Positions 42,298 through 49,884 of a DNA stretch of 58,953 nucleotides are shown here, one piece after another. The position numbers were made by a program, and so were the translations under genes. A model generated the notes under the pieces. The model was not told the DNA's origin. It did no database searches and was given only the letters and a program-made list of their open reading frames with translations. This DNA is from Actinomycetes bacterium (GTDB taxonomy: Bacteria; Actinomycetota; Aquicultoria; UBA3085; Oleimmundimicrobiaceae): NCBI GenBank assembly GCA_030614255.1, contig JAUWKI010000008.1, positions 1-58,953 on the forward strand, in the 5' to 3' direction. Each line of letters opens with the position of its first letter. The stretch's first letter is position 1.

Positions 42298-42623
42298 CTC
42301 TTCTCCCCATTTTCACATTCGAATAATCTAACAGCTAAAATTAAAGCAAGAGCCGTAGTCCCCACGCCTACCACTAAAGCCATGAGAACCATAGCTTGAG
42401 GAAAGGGATTAACATACTTTTCAATACCTTCAACAACCAGAGGCGATGCTCCACCCTTCTTGTTTCCAATGCCTATTAAGAAAAGAAAAATGGCCGTTTC
42501 CATAATATTTATTCCGATAATTTTCTTAATTAAGCTTGGTCGCATCGCAACAGCATAAAATCCGATAAGAAAGAGAATCATAGAAACCACATAAATTAAG
42601 TTAGAAAAGCTCGCCTTGAGCAT
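42294..42623 (-). CDS. mrpC: Mrp antiporter subunit C (NuoK-like)
   Basis: The 109-codon protein has three membrane helices. IGINIMETAIFLFLIGIG has the membrane Glu conserved in MrpC/NuoK, and PFPQAMVLMALVVGVGTTALALILAVRL is the C-terminal signature. It couples to MrpD and forms part of the ion path. It lies between mrpB-type and mrpD genes with one- to four-base overlaps. Confidence 0.92.
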   Translation of the reverse strand: MLKASFSNLIYVVSMILFLIGFYAVAMRPSLIKKIIGINIMETAIFLFLIGIGNKKGGASPLVVEGIEKYVNPFPQAMVLMALVVGVGTTALALILAVRLFECENGEKR

Positions 42624-43333
42624 TATTCCCTCTCCACCTTCTTTAAAATGTAAAATAAGGAGGCAATTGCCACACCGCTTGTAAGGCCGAGGCTAATCTC
42701 TAATATTAAGGTAAGAAAATTTCGGAAATGGGACACGCTGGAGAAGTTTAAATTCAAGAAATTTGTGCCTGCTAATATGGACATAAAACCTACTACCACA
42801 AAACAGAGAGGAGCTAGACCTTCAAACAATATCCTCCTTTTGGGAGGAAATTTTCTTACTGCTTCATCATACCCGAATACAAGAGCATAAATAACCAGAA
42901 CAGAGGCCAAAATAACTCCCCCTTGAAAACCGCCGCCTATTGAATTAAAACCATGAATTGCCACATAAAAAGCAAAAACTATAAAAAAGGGAATATAAAT
43001 AATCATAATTGTACTCACTAAAGGGCTGGGGCTAACTTTCAACGGAGAAACTCCCTCCCCAGCTTTTTCTCTACCTAAAATAGCCAGTGCGGCAGTTAAG
43101 GTTACAAAAATGACCGTTATTTCCCCAAACGTATCGTAAACACGGTAATTTAATATGATAGCGGAAACCAAATTATTGCAACCGGTTTCCTGAGGTCCTT
43201 TAGCTATATATCGAGAAGTAGCAATTGCGTTTGTAGGACTATCCGGATCTCCCATGATTGGCATTTTAGAAACCGCCAGTAATAGGAAGAGGCCGACCAA
43301 GACCAAAAGCACGATTACAATAAATTTTTTCAT
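42623..43333 (-). CDS. mrpB: Mrp subunit B with MbhE-like N-terminal domain
   Basis: The 236-codon protein joins two parts. Residues 1-90 resemble MbhE, the small module that corresponds to the end of MrpA (LVSAIILNYRVYDTFGEITVIFVTLTAALA). Residues 100-236 are MrpB/MbhF (HGFNSIGGGFQGGVILASVLVIYALVFGYDEA). In Mbh-type operons these are two genes; here they are one frame. It fits the complex between MbhD-like and MrpC subunits. Confidence 0.88.
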   Translation of the reverse strand: MKKFIVIVLLVLVGLFLLLAVSKMPIMGDPDSPTNAIATSRYIAKGPQETGCNNLVSAIILNYRVYDTFGEITVIFVTLTAALAILGREKAGEGVSPLKVSPSPLVSTIMIIYIPFFIVFAFYVAIHGFNSIGGGFQGGVILASVLVIYALVFGYDEAVRKFPPKRRILFEGLAPLCFVVVGFMSILAGTNFLNLNFSSVSHFRNFLTLILEISLGLTSGVAIASLFYILKKVERE

Positions 43334-43572
43334 TCTACATCATCCTTAGAAGTTCGAAAAACTGAAACTACAAAAAGAACCGAAATTATTCCCGATTCGA
43401 CCACCACTTCCGCCAACGCAAGCACAGGTGCTCCAAGTTGTTGCCATACCAGGGCCATAATCAGCCCATAAGCAGAAAAAAGAATAATGGACGCAAGCAA
43501 GTTTCTACTTACAACCACAAAAATGGATAAAATAATCAAACATAAGGATAATAAAATAATGAGTACCGTCAT
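43330..43572 (-). CDS. MbhD-like antiporter subunit (MrpA C-terminal fragment homologue)
   Basis: The 80-codon protein has two to three membrane helices and the DUF4040 pattern: ASIILFSAYGLIMALVWQQLGAPVLALAEVVVESGIISVLFVVSVF. In MrpA this segment is part of a large protein; in membrane hydrogenases it is a separate MbhD. Separate gene status puts this operon with Mbh-like rather than classic Mrp layouts. It overlaps both neighbours by about four bases. Confidence 0.88.
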   Translation of the reverse strand: MTVLIILLSLCLIILSIFVVVSRNLLASIILFSAYGLIMALVWQQLGAPVLALAEVVVESGIISVLFVVSVFRTSKDDVE

Positions 43573-43934
43573 ACCTTAAAAATCTCCCTAAATAGTTTTT
43601 CTTTCTCCAACATAATTTTTTCTTCGCGGTTTTCATGCCAAAACACCAAGTCTGTTCGTCGAGCCGCCCTTGCAATAGCATGCCCTATAACCAAACTTGA
43701 ACTTAGAAGAAGTGCGGCTATGGCCAAAAGCTTAAGTGCATCAAAAGAGAAGCCCTCGTAGATTATGAGTCCTATAAGCACTAAACCAGCTCCGAGAATA
43801 TCACATTTGGTGGCAGCATGAAGGCGAGAATAGATATCGGGAAACCTTATAATCCCAACTATGCCCACCCATAGAAAAAAAACTCCGACGCTTAGAAATA
43901 AAACCACTACAGAGTTGCTAATTACCTCAAACAT
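43569..43934 (-). CDS. mrpG: Mrp antiporter subunit G
   Basis: The 121-codon protein has three membrane helices. FFLWVGIVGIIRFPDIYSRLHAATKCDILGAGLVLIGLIIYEG is the MrpG/MnhG block. A polar C-terminal tail of about 30 residues, rich in Lys, Arg and Glu, extends into the cytoplasm. It adjoins mrpF directly. Confidence 0.92.
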   Translation of the reverse strand: MFEVISNSVVVLFLSVGVFFLWVGIVGIIRFPDIYSRLHAATKCDILGAGLVLIGLIIYEGFSFDALKLLAIAALLLSSSLVIGHAIARAARRTDLVFWHENREEKIMLEKEKLFREIFKV

Positions 43935-44195
43935 CTATAATTTCCCCTTACTCTCAACGTACCTTGCTATAACAACTATCGAAATGAAACTCAATAAAGC
44001 ATACGCCAAAGCCACATCGAGAAAGGTATGCTTATAGATATAACCAATTAACATCAAAATAACCAAAGTATTGGTGCCGATGAGACTTACGGCTAAAACT
44101 CTGTCTAAAACATCAGGGCCTTTAAAGGCCCTGTACAACGCAACAAAAACTCCTATTAACAAAACAACGCTCATACCAATAAAAAAGGGAGTCAT
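43935..44195 (-). CDS. mrpF: Mrp antiporter subunit F
   Basis: The 86-codon protein has three helices with the MrpF/MnhF signature ALYRAFKGPDVLDRVLAVSLIGTNTLVILMLIGYIYK, then DVALAYALLSFISIVVIARYVE. It lies between mrpE and mrpG with gaps of only zero to three bases. It is of normal size and intact. Confidence 0.93.
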   Translation of the reverse strand: MTPFFIGMSVVLLIGVFVALYRAFKGPDVLDRVLAVSLIGTNTLVILMLIGYIYKHTFLDVALAYALLSFISIVVIARYVESKGKL

Positions 44196-44198
44196 CTA

Positions 44199-44738
44199 CT
44201 AATTCTCCTTAAATATCCACTCAACTAAATTTTCCAGTTTTCTTTCCATAAGTTCCTTGGCAAATTCATCCGCGATACAATGAACATATATCACATCGCC
44301 CTCAAAATCTACCGCCAGTGTTCCTGGTCTCAAAGTGATAAAGCATGCCAAGACAACCTTTGGCAATAAACCTGGGAGATTCGATTTGAATTTAATCACG
44401 GCAGGGCTGATGGGCATTTTGGGGTCCATAACCCTTTCTCCCACATCCGTATTCGCCTGAAAAACGTCTTTTACTATCCGCATGGTACATATACAGAAAC
44501 GCCAGAATTTTCGAAAATTAACATCTTCCATGCATGACCAGTGGTCTCTAAGAAGTGAATAAGAAAGGCATGAGACGATTAAGGCAATTAAAACACCCAG
44601 AAGTAAATTCAAAAAAGCAAAACTCTCTGTTAAGATAATCCAGAAAACAAAAATTATGAGAGCTAAAATCCGTACTCGCTTATCGGTCCAGTCCATTAAG
44701 CCCCTTCCGAAATAATATTTACTTATAACATTACTCAT
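44199..44738 (-). CDS. mrpE: Mrp antiporter subunit E
   Basis: The 179-codon protein has two N-terminal helices and a cytoplasmic domain with MDPKMPISPAVIKFKSNLPGLLPKVVLACFITLRPGTLAVDFEGDVIYVHCIADE, the MrpE/MnhE signature. It is the first gene of the ten-gene antiporter/GGDEF operon, which reads E, F, G, D-type, B, C, D, two further large subunits, then GGDEF. Confidence 0.93.
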   Translation of the reverse strand: MSNVISKYYFGRGLMDWTDKRVRILALIIFVFWIILTESFAFLNLLLGVLIALIVSCLSYSLLRDHWSCMEDVNFRKFWRFCICTMRIVKDVFQANTDVGERVMDPKMPISPAVIKFKSNLPGLLPKVVLACFITLRPGTLAVDFEGDVIYVHCIADEFAKELMERKLENLVEWIFKEN

Positions 44739-44777
44739 TATTATCGGTTTAACTGGATACTTACTTTAATGGAAAAT

Positions 44778-44809
44778 AAAAAAAGGCCGGAAAAACTCGG
44801 CCTTTTTTT
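44778..44809. terminator. Bidirectional-looking terminator after tatA
   Basis: AAAAAAAGGCCG and CGGCCTTTTTTT flank an eight-base loop, so the hairpin has a T-run on either strand. Transcription on the minus strand from tatA would end here, separating it from mrpE, whose start lies 40 bases further on. Confidence 0.9.
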
Positions 44810-44832
44810 ATAAAATATATTTTTAGACTAAA

Positions 44833-45084
44833 TTATTCTTCCTTCTTAGCTTCCTTGACTTCCTTTTTTGTCTCTTCTTTTGTTTCCTCTTTGCTTTTTT
44901 CTTTAGCCTTTGCCGACTCCTCGTCTTTACCCTCCGCCCCTTTTTTCAGCTCTCTGATACCAGAGCCAAGCGCCTTACCAATTTCAGGCAACTTTTTGGG
45001 ACCAAAAAGTAAAAGAACGATAACCAAAATTATTAAAAGTTCAGGAACACCTAAACCCGGAAGAAATGCACCCAATACTGTCAT
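44833..45084 (-). CDS. tatA: Twin-arginine translocase subunit TatA
   Basis: The 83-codon protein has the TatA arrangement: a short helix ([19 protein letters not shown]), the hinge [23 protein letters not shown], and a Lys/Glu-rich tail. TatA forms the pore that exports folded proteins with twin-arginine signals. The nearby fdhA has such a signal, so placing tatA at the end of the formate dehydrogenase cluster makes sense. No tatC is in the window. Confidence 0.93.
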   Translation of the reverse strand: MTVLGAFLPGLGVPELLIILVIVLLLFGPKKLPEIGKALGSGIRELKKGAEGKDEESAKAKEKSKEETKEETKKEVKEAKKEE

Positions 45085-45179
45085 TTACACCACTTTCCTT
45101 CTTAATTAATTTACTAAACAATATAAAATATATACACGAAAAACAGACTCATGTCAAAGAAAGGGCCCAAACAAAAACG

Positions 45180-45680
45180 TCACCTAACCATAAATTTTTT
45201 CTCGATATAATCCGTCAATTTTTTAATCTCTTTGAAAGAAAACAGCGGCACTTCCACATTCACTTCATCATCACTCACAACTGCTATAAGCTCATCGTCC
45301 AAGCTCAAAGGAGTTTTATGAACCGCTTTTCTAAACACTTCTATTTTTGGCTTATCTTGCCTTTTAAACCCCTCGGCAATTATGATATCGACATCATTTA
45401 AATAACAACTTGCTATCTCATCCAGAGAAAGTTCTTCATCCAACTTTTTTATTACTGCCATTTTGTTGGCCGATGAAATTACCACACTATCAGCTCCCGC
45501 TCGAGCATGCTTCCACGAATCCTTCCCGGGAACATCTATATCAAATCCGTGAACATCATGCTTAATAGTAGCAACTTTATATCCACGCTTTTTAATCTCT
45601 GGGATGAGCTTCTCAATTAAAGTAGTCTTACCGCTATCTGATTTTCCTACTACCGATATAATAGGAGGTTTTTTCATCAT
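45180..45680 (-). CDS. mobB: Molybdopterin-guanine dinucleotide biosynthesis adaptor MobB
   Basis: The 166-codon P-loop protein has Walker A VVGKSDSGKTTLIEKLI, TIKHDVHGFDIDVPGKDSWKHARAGADSVVIS and IIAEGFKRQDKPKIEVFR, matching MobB. It helps make or deliver the bis-MGD form of the cofactor needed by formate dehydrogenase. A separate mobA gene is close by. Length is normal. Confidence 0.93.
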   Translation of the reverse strand: MMKKPPIISVVGKSDSGKTTLIEKLIPEIKKRGYKVATIKHDVHGFDIDVPGKDSWKHARAGADSVVISSANKMAVIKKLDEELSLDEIASCYLNDVDIIIAEGFKRQDKPKIEVFRKAVHKTPLSLDDELIAVVSDDEVNVEVPLFSFKEIKKLTDYIEKKFMVR

Positions 45681-45737
45681 TTAACCCCTTCAGTCGATAG
45701 TCTGCTAGTCGGTAGTCCCACCAGAGGCGAGCAGGCA

Positions 45738-46511
45738 TCAGCCATTCTCATCCATCTCTATTCTTTCCGGATGCGTATAAACATACATCTTGCCAGCCCT
45801 CACATAACCTATCACGGAAACTCCAAACCTTTTTCCAATCTCAATTGAAACATCTGTTGGAGTAGAGTGAGAAGCTACAACCGGTATTCCCACCTTCGCC
45901 GATTTGTAAAGCATCTCCGAGGAGATACGACCAGTCGTAAAAATCATCTTATCTTCGGTGGAAATATCACCTATCAATATATCCCCCAAAACTTTATCAA
46001 TAGTATTATGACGACCGATATCCTCCTGGATTGACAAAATATCGTTTTCACTACAGAGTGCCGAGCAATGAACTCCCCCTGTCGAGCGATGAATTTCCAT
46101 AGACCGTAAAAATTTCGCCATTAGATTAATAATTCTTTTCGCGGAAAAAACTTTTGAAGAGGAAATTGTTTTTAATCCCTTCTCATTAAGAGGGTCCGAA
46201 AAGGTCACTCCTTTGCCAAATCCTGATGTAAATATCTTATTTTTCGGTTTTCGCAAAACCGAGTCAGCCCTTACTTTAACTGTGCTATTTTCTTCATCAG
46301 ACGATATCACCTCTACGCCTTTTATCTCATCGATAAAACCCTCAGCGTAAAGAAATCCCAGGGCCAACTCCCTAAGGTTTTTTGGGGTCGCCATGAGAGT
46401 AACAAGATTCTCATCATTCAGAATAATCGTAATGGGTTTCTCTTCCGGAACCGTCATAGACACTTTTGAAACAATTCCGTCATATTTAATTACAGTAAAG
46501 TCGGTTGTCAT
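45738..46511 (-). CDS. fdhD: Formate dehydrogenase accessory sulfurtransferase FdhD
   Basis: FdhD moves sulfur from IscS to the molybdenum/tungsten cofactor of formate dehydrogenase. The 257-codon protein shows the family blocks LRELALGFLYAEGFI, STGGVHCSALCSENDI with two Cys residues, IQEDIGRHNTIDKVLG, and TTGRISSEMLYKSAKVGIPVVASHS. The Cys pair spaced CSALC is at the position of the sulfur-transfer cysteines. It abuts the mobA stop. Confidence 0.95.
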   Translation of the reverse strand: MTTDFTVIKYDGIVSKVSMTVPEEKPITIILNDENLVTLMATPKNLRELALGFLYAEGFIDEIKGVEVISSDEENSTVKVRADSVLRKPKNKIFTSGFGKGVTFSDPLNEKGLKTISSSKVFSAKRIINLMAKFLRSMEIHRSTGGVHCSALCSENDILSIQEDIGRHNTIDKVLGDILIGDISTEDKMIFTTGRISSEMLYKSAKVGIPVVASHSTPTDVSIEIGKRFGVSVIGYVRAGKMYVYTHPERIEMDENG

Positions 46512-47114
46512 TTAGCCCTCCTCAAACCCAACATAAATCTCTTTTGCTCGCTCAAAATCCTCAAAAGTATTTATGTTAAAAAAAGAAAGAGCGTTCGGAT
46601 CAAACTCAGTAACCTTATCTTTCTTTATCTCCTTAACTCTAACATCTTTGAAAAAAGAAATTATTTTAAAATCTTGTCTTCTTATTCTATCTTCAATGTA
46701 ATCTATGCAACCCCTAGAGTATATAGCTTGAAGTGGCTCTAATCCAAGTCGCGATTCAGGAATAACCACATCAAATCCCTCCGCTTCGGCAATTAAATAC
46801 CTGGTAAGGTTGAGGTTAAGAAACGGGGTATCGCAAGAGACGATAAAATTATAAAAATAGTTTGAAGCCTTAAGGCCGGCCAGTATTCCACCCAATGGCC
46901 CCTGGTGAGGAATTTCGTCCCGAGTAACCTCTGCCCCACTCATTTGGTGAGATTTAGGAGTATTTGAAACTAAAATAACTTCTTCGCACAACGAAGAGAG
47001 CTTACCAACCAAACCCTCCAAAATTGTCTTTGCTCCAAGTTTTAAAAGACACTTATCCGTGCCCAACCTGGAACTTTTCCCACCTGTAAGGATGATACCG
47101 GCTATCTTTCTCAT
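46512..47114 (-). CDS. mobA: Molybdenum cofactor guanylyltransferase MobA
   Basis: MobA adds GMP to molybdopterin. The 200-codon protein has the nucleotide-binding opening GIILTGGKSSRLGTDKCLLKLG, VTRDEIPHQGPLGGILAGL, and VSCDTPFLNLNLT, with the catalytic Asp in SCDTPF. It lies between fdhE and fdhD. Length is normal. Confidence 0.95.
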   Translation of the reverse strand: MRKIAGIILTGGKSSRLGTDKCLLKLGAKTILEGLVGKLSSLCEEVILVSNTPKSHQMSGAEVTRDEIPHQGPLGGILAGLKASNYFYNFIVSCDTPFLNLNLTRYLIAEAEGFDVVIPESRLGLEPLQAIYSRGCIDYIEDRIRRQDFKIISFFKDVRVKEIKKDKVTEFDPNALSFFNINTFEDFERAKEIYVGFEEG

Positions 47115-47121
47115 CTGTCGT

Positions 47122-48033
47122 TTAGTTCATTTCAATAGGAGGTTGTGCTATGGGGGAATAACCTTTCTTTTTCGCAACCGTATCAAGATGAATGGTTGCT
47201 ACGTCTTCCACCCTCAAAATAACATCGCGTCCCAACTCTTTTTCATTCGACAACTTTGCATATTTTTTACACTTATCGCAGAGCTCAACTTGATGACCCT
47301 TGTCGTCTTCAGGATAGAAAATTGAGAGCAGCTTGCTATCAACATTATTACAGAAAGCACAACGGACGCGCTGCGTCCACCATTCAGTTCTACAAACAGA
47401 ACAACTTAAAAGTTTTAATCCATCTTTCTTTCTCAATCTCATAATATAAGGACGATTGCCACATATCGGACAAAACTCTTTTCCCCAATAGTGATGGTTA
47501 ATCCTTGGTCTTAAACCTTTAGAATATGCTTCATAAAACGGACTAAGAGTATGTGTAATCATGAACAAAAGAACATCTTTATTGATATCTTTTTCTTTAC
47601 TTAAACTCTCAAAAAAGGAATTGTCCCCCTCCTCAAATTTTTCGATAAGTAAACCGATGCTTTCGCTCTTTAACTCATCAGCTTCCAAAATCTTATCTAA
47701 GGTCACAGGTTTTTGAAGACTTTTTTCTTTAATTATCTCAGTTAACCTAATAAACAATTCTCTAAATAATTCCGGGGGAATCTCTCCTCTTTTAGTTAAT
47801 AAAAGTGGCTTCCCTTCTTTTAGGGTCTCGGTTATCTCGTCATCCGAAAAATCAAATTCAGAGACATCAATCTTGTCAACATATTCGGTCTGCAATTCAA
47901 AAATCGACTCGAATAAATCAAGAATTCCCTCCAACGTCGGAAACTTCTTTTTGTAAAATTTGATTTCTCCCTCGATATCTTTTCTTGAGGGTATTTTTTG
48001 CTCTAGCTTAAGAATCGCAAACACTCCTTTCAC
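47122..48033 (-). CDS. fdhE: Formate dehydrogenase accessory protein FdhE
   Basis: The 303-codon protein has an N-terminal helical part and a C-terminal rubredoxin-like zinc region with four Cys pairs (CPICGNRP, CSVCRTEWW, CAFCNNVD, CDKCKKY). FdhE is needed for assembly or folding of exported formate dehydrogenases before Tat export. It lies after the fdh structural genes, separated by the terminator at 48101-48131. The start GTG at 48033 is uncertain because the Shine-Dalgarno-like AAAGGAG lies just inside the frame. Confidence 0.9.
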   Translation of the reverse strand: MKGVFAILKLEQKIPSRKDIEGEIKFYKKKFPTLEGILDLFESIFELQTEYVDKIDVSEFDFSDDEITETLKEGKPLLLTKRGEIPPELFRELFIRLTEIIKEKSLQKPVTLDKILEADELKSESIGLLIEKFEEGDNSFFESLSKEKDINKDVLLFMITHTLSPFYEAYSKGLRPRINHHYWGKEFCPICGNRPYIMRLRKKDGLKLLSCSVCRTEWWTQRVRCAFCNNVDSKLLSIFYPEDDKGHQVELCDKCKKYAKLSNEKELGRDVILRVEDVATIHLDTVAKKKGYSPIAQPPIEMN

Positions 48034-48100
48034 CGTTCAAAATTAAAGCAATTATGCTACTTAACTTTGCGATTATATCCCAAATTTTGAAGATTAGCAA

Positions 48101-48131
48101 AAAAAACAGCCCCCCGTTGGGGGGCTGTTTT
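48101..48131. terminator. Strong intrinsic terminator after the formate dehydrogenase genes
   Basis: ACAGCCCCCC and GGGGGGCTGT flank a three-base loop, with A-runs before and T-runs after, so it can work on either strand. On the minus strand it lies 17 bases after the NrfD-type gene and about 70 bases before fdhE. It ends the fdhA-fdhB-nrfD transcript; fdhE and later genes need read-through or their own promoter. Confidence 0.93.
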
Positions 48132-48147
48132 TCTGTCTTAACTTAGC

Positions 48148-49047
48148 TTACCTTATTACTTGTCCTCCATATAGGAACATCCATCTTACGATGAATCCAC
48201 CAACAAGTACGAGAACTGAAGCAAGCATGCTTAGCCCCGCTGGAGGATGTGCTTTCTTAGCAACGCTCATACCATAAAGTTCAAGCGCAAGGGGTGCAAG
48301 CAATCCAATTAGGATTATGCCCACCCAGAACATCATGGCATATTCTCCACCGGTTATTACGGCAGATGCATCGGCAGCTAGACCGCCAGCGCCACTCAGA
48401 GCAAAGATTAAAAGCGCGAAGGCGATAAGCTCAATAACTATAACTATTGAGTCAGCCTTCTCCAATGCTCCTATCGCCCCTTCATCCTTCTCAGCCGAAA
48501 GACTGCAAAAGAGAAGAATTAAAGCAATTCCAGTAGATGTAGCAGAAGCTACAAAAATCGCCGGTAGAAATGGTGTTGCGCCCCACATCGGCACAGCCTT
48601 CACCGAAAGAAGCACGCCCGTATACCCTACGACACCAATTCCCAAAATGGCTCCTATCCACTGAAAAACCTTCCTTGCTCCATCTTTTCCTTTCAGGAAA
48701 GATAGCGCATCGACCTTCTCAGACAAGAAGAAGGCGGGAACGATTACCCCACCAACTATAGCAAAGAGGGTAAGCAACCACGTACCTTGGCTCATGAGTG
48801 AACTTGGCACGAACGTGATTATAAATCGCCAGAATTGAAGCGGACGAGCCAGGTCCAGAACCAAGATTATTAAACTCAAAACGATGATGGGAAGCACGCA
48901 GTAAGATCCTATCTCAGCGACCTTTTTATATCTGCCCTTGCTAAATGCTTCCGCAAAAGTACCCGTATAAGCACAAGCACCAGCCAAACCTCCAAGAAAG
49001 AGGTATACGGCTAGCAACCAGTGCCAGTAGTGAGTTCCTTCATGCAT
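48148..49047 (-). CDS. NrfD-family membrane subunit of formate dehydrogenase
   Basis: The 299-codon protein has about eight to nine membrane helices and belongs to the NrfD/PsrC family. The N terminus GTHYWHWLLAVYLFLGGLAGACAYTG and the RPLQFWRFIITF loop are typical. It takes the place of cytochrome b as membrane anchor and would pass electrons from FdhB to menaquinone. It directly follows fdhB (two-base gap). Confidence 0.92.
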   Translation of the reverse strand: MHEGTHYWHWLLAVYLFLGGLAGACAYTGTFAEAFSKGRYKKVAEIGSYCVLPIIVLSLIILVLDLARPLQFWRFIITFVPSSLMSQGTWLLTLFAIVGGVIVPAFFLSEKVDALSFLKGKDGARKVFQWIGAILGIGVVGYTGVLLSVKAVPMWGATPFLPAIFVASATSTGIALILLFCSLSAEKDEGAIGALEKADSIVIVIELIAFALLIFALSGAGGLAADASAVITGGEYAMMFWVGIILIGLLAPLALELYGMSVAKKAHPPAGLSMLASVLVLVGGFIVRWMFLYGGQVIR

Positions 49048-49049
49048 CT

Positions 49050-49883
49050 TTACTCACCCCCCTTTCCTTCAGCTTCCGCGGCTTTAAATACCATCCAGAA
49101 CGGAACGATGGTAAGTATGCCCGCAGTGATGAGACCAGTTAGCCACTTGGTAACCATATCGGCCGTCGAGACTTGTGGGTCTTCAGGTAGACCATAAACC
49201 TCTGGGTCATCGGTCAGAACATAAATAACACCCGTTCCGCCGACACCGGAAGGATTATAGACCTGAGCCTTAGTCTCGCCGCGTTCTTTTAGAAGTGCCA
49301 CGCGCTCATTTGCGACGTTGAGCATTTCCCCTTTTTCTCCGAATTGAAGAGCATCTGGAGGACATGTTGTAACACATGCCGGCTCAAGACCATTTTTAAC
49401 CCGGTCTACACAGCCACGGCATTTGAACATGGTACCCGCAACTCTTTTGCCGGGTATCTTATTGCCATGGTCCATCCACTCTTCCTCGCCCTCGGAGATT
49501 TCCTCTCTGAAGCGAGGAACGCCTTCCCAGAATGGGCAGGCATAGTGACAGTTTTTGCAACCTAAACACTTGTCGTTATCGATTAGGACAAAGCCCGTTT
49601 CTGAGTCTTTCGTGATGGCTCCAGCAGCACAGACATTTGCACAACTCGGCTCAGCACAATGCATACATCTCTGGCTGATAAAATGCCATCTGAAGCGGTC
49701 CGGGTCATCCTTTTCAATAAAGTCGATTAGGTTCCAAGTAGTTCCATCAAGAGCCAAGGCATTGTAGTAAGTTCCCAACTTTTTTACCTCGGCTGCTGCC
49801 AACACATTCCACTGCTTACAGGCAACGTAACAGGCGCGACATGCAGTACATTTAGATGCATCATAAAGTATCGCTTTTGCCAT
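49050..49883 (-). CDS. fdhB: Formate dehydrogenase iron-sulfur subunit FdhB
   Basis: The 277-codon protein has four [4Fe-4S] motifs: CTACRACYVAC near the N terminus, CMHCAEPSCANVC, CLGCKNCHYAC, and CRGCVDRVKNGLEPACVTTC. A single C-terminal membrane helix (about residues 244-268) anchors it, as in FdnH/HybA-type subunits. It carries electrons from FdhA to the NrfD-type subunit. It starts one base after the fdhA stop, with ATG. No Tat signal of its own is seen, so it is likely exported with FdhA. Confidence 0.95.
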   Translation of the reverse strand: MAKAILYDASKCTACRACYVACKQWNVLAAAEVKKLGTYYNALALDGTTWNLIDFIEKDDPDRFRWHFISQRCMHCAEPSCANVCAAGAITKDSETGFVLIDNDKCLGCKNCHYACPFWEGVPRFREEISEGEEEWMDHGNKIPGKRVAGTMFKCRGCVDRVKNGLEPACVTTCPPDALQFGEKGEMLNVANERVALLKERGETKAQVYNPSGVGGTGVIYVLTDDPEVYGLPEDPQVSTADMVTKWLTGLITAGILTIVPFWMVFKAAEAEGKGGE

Positions 49884-49884
49884 C

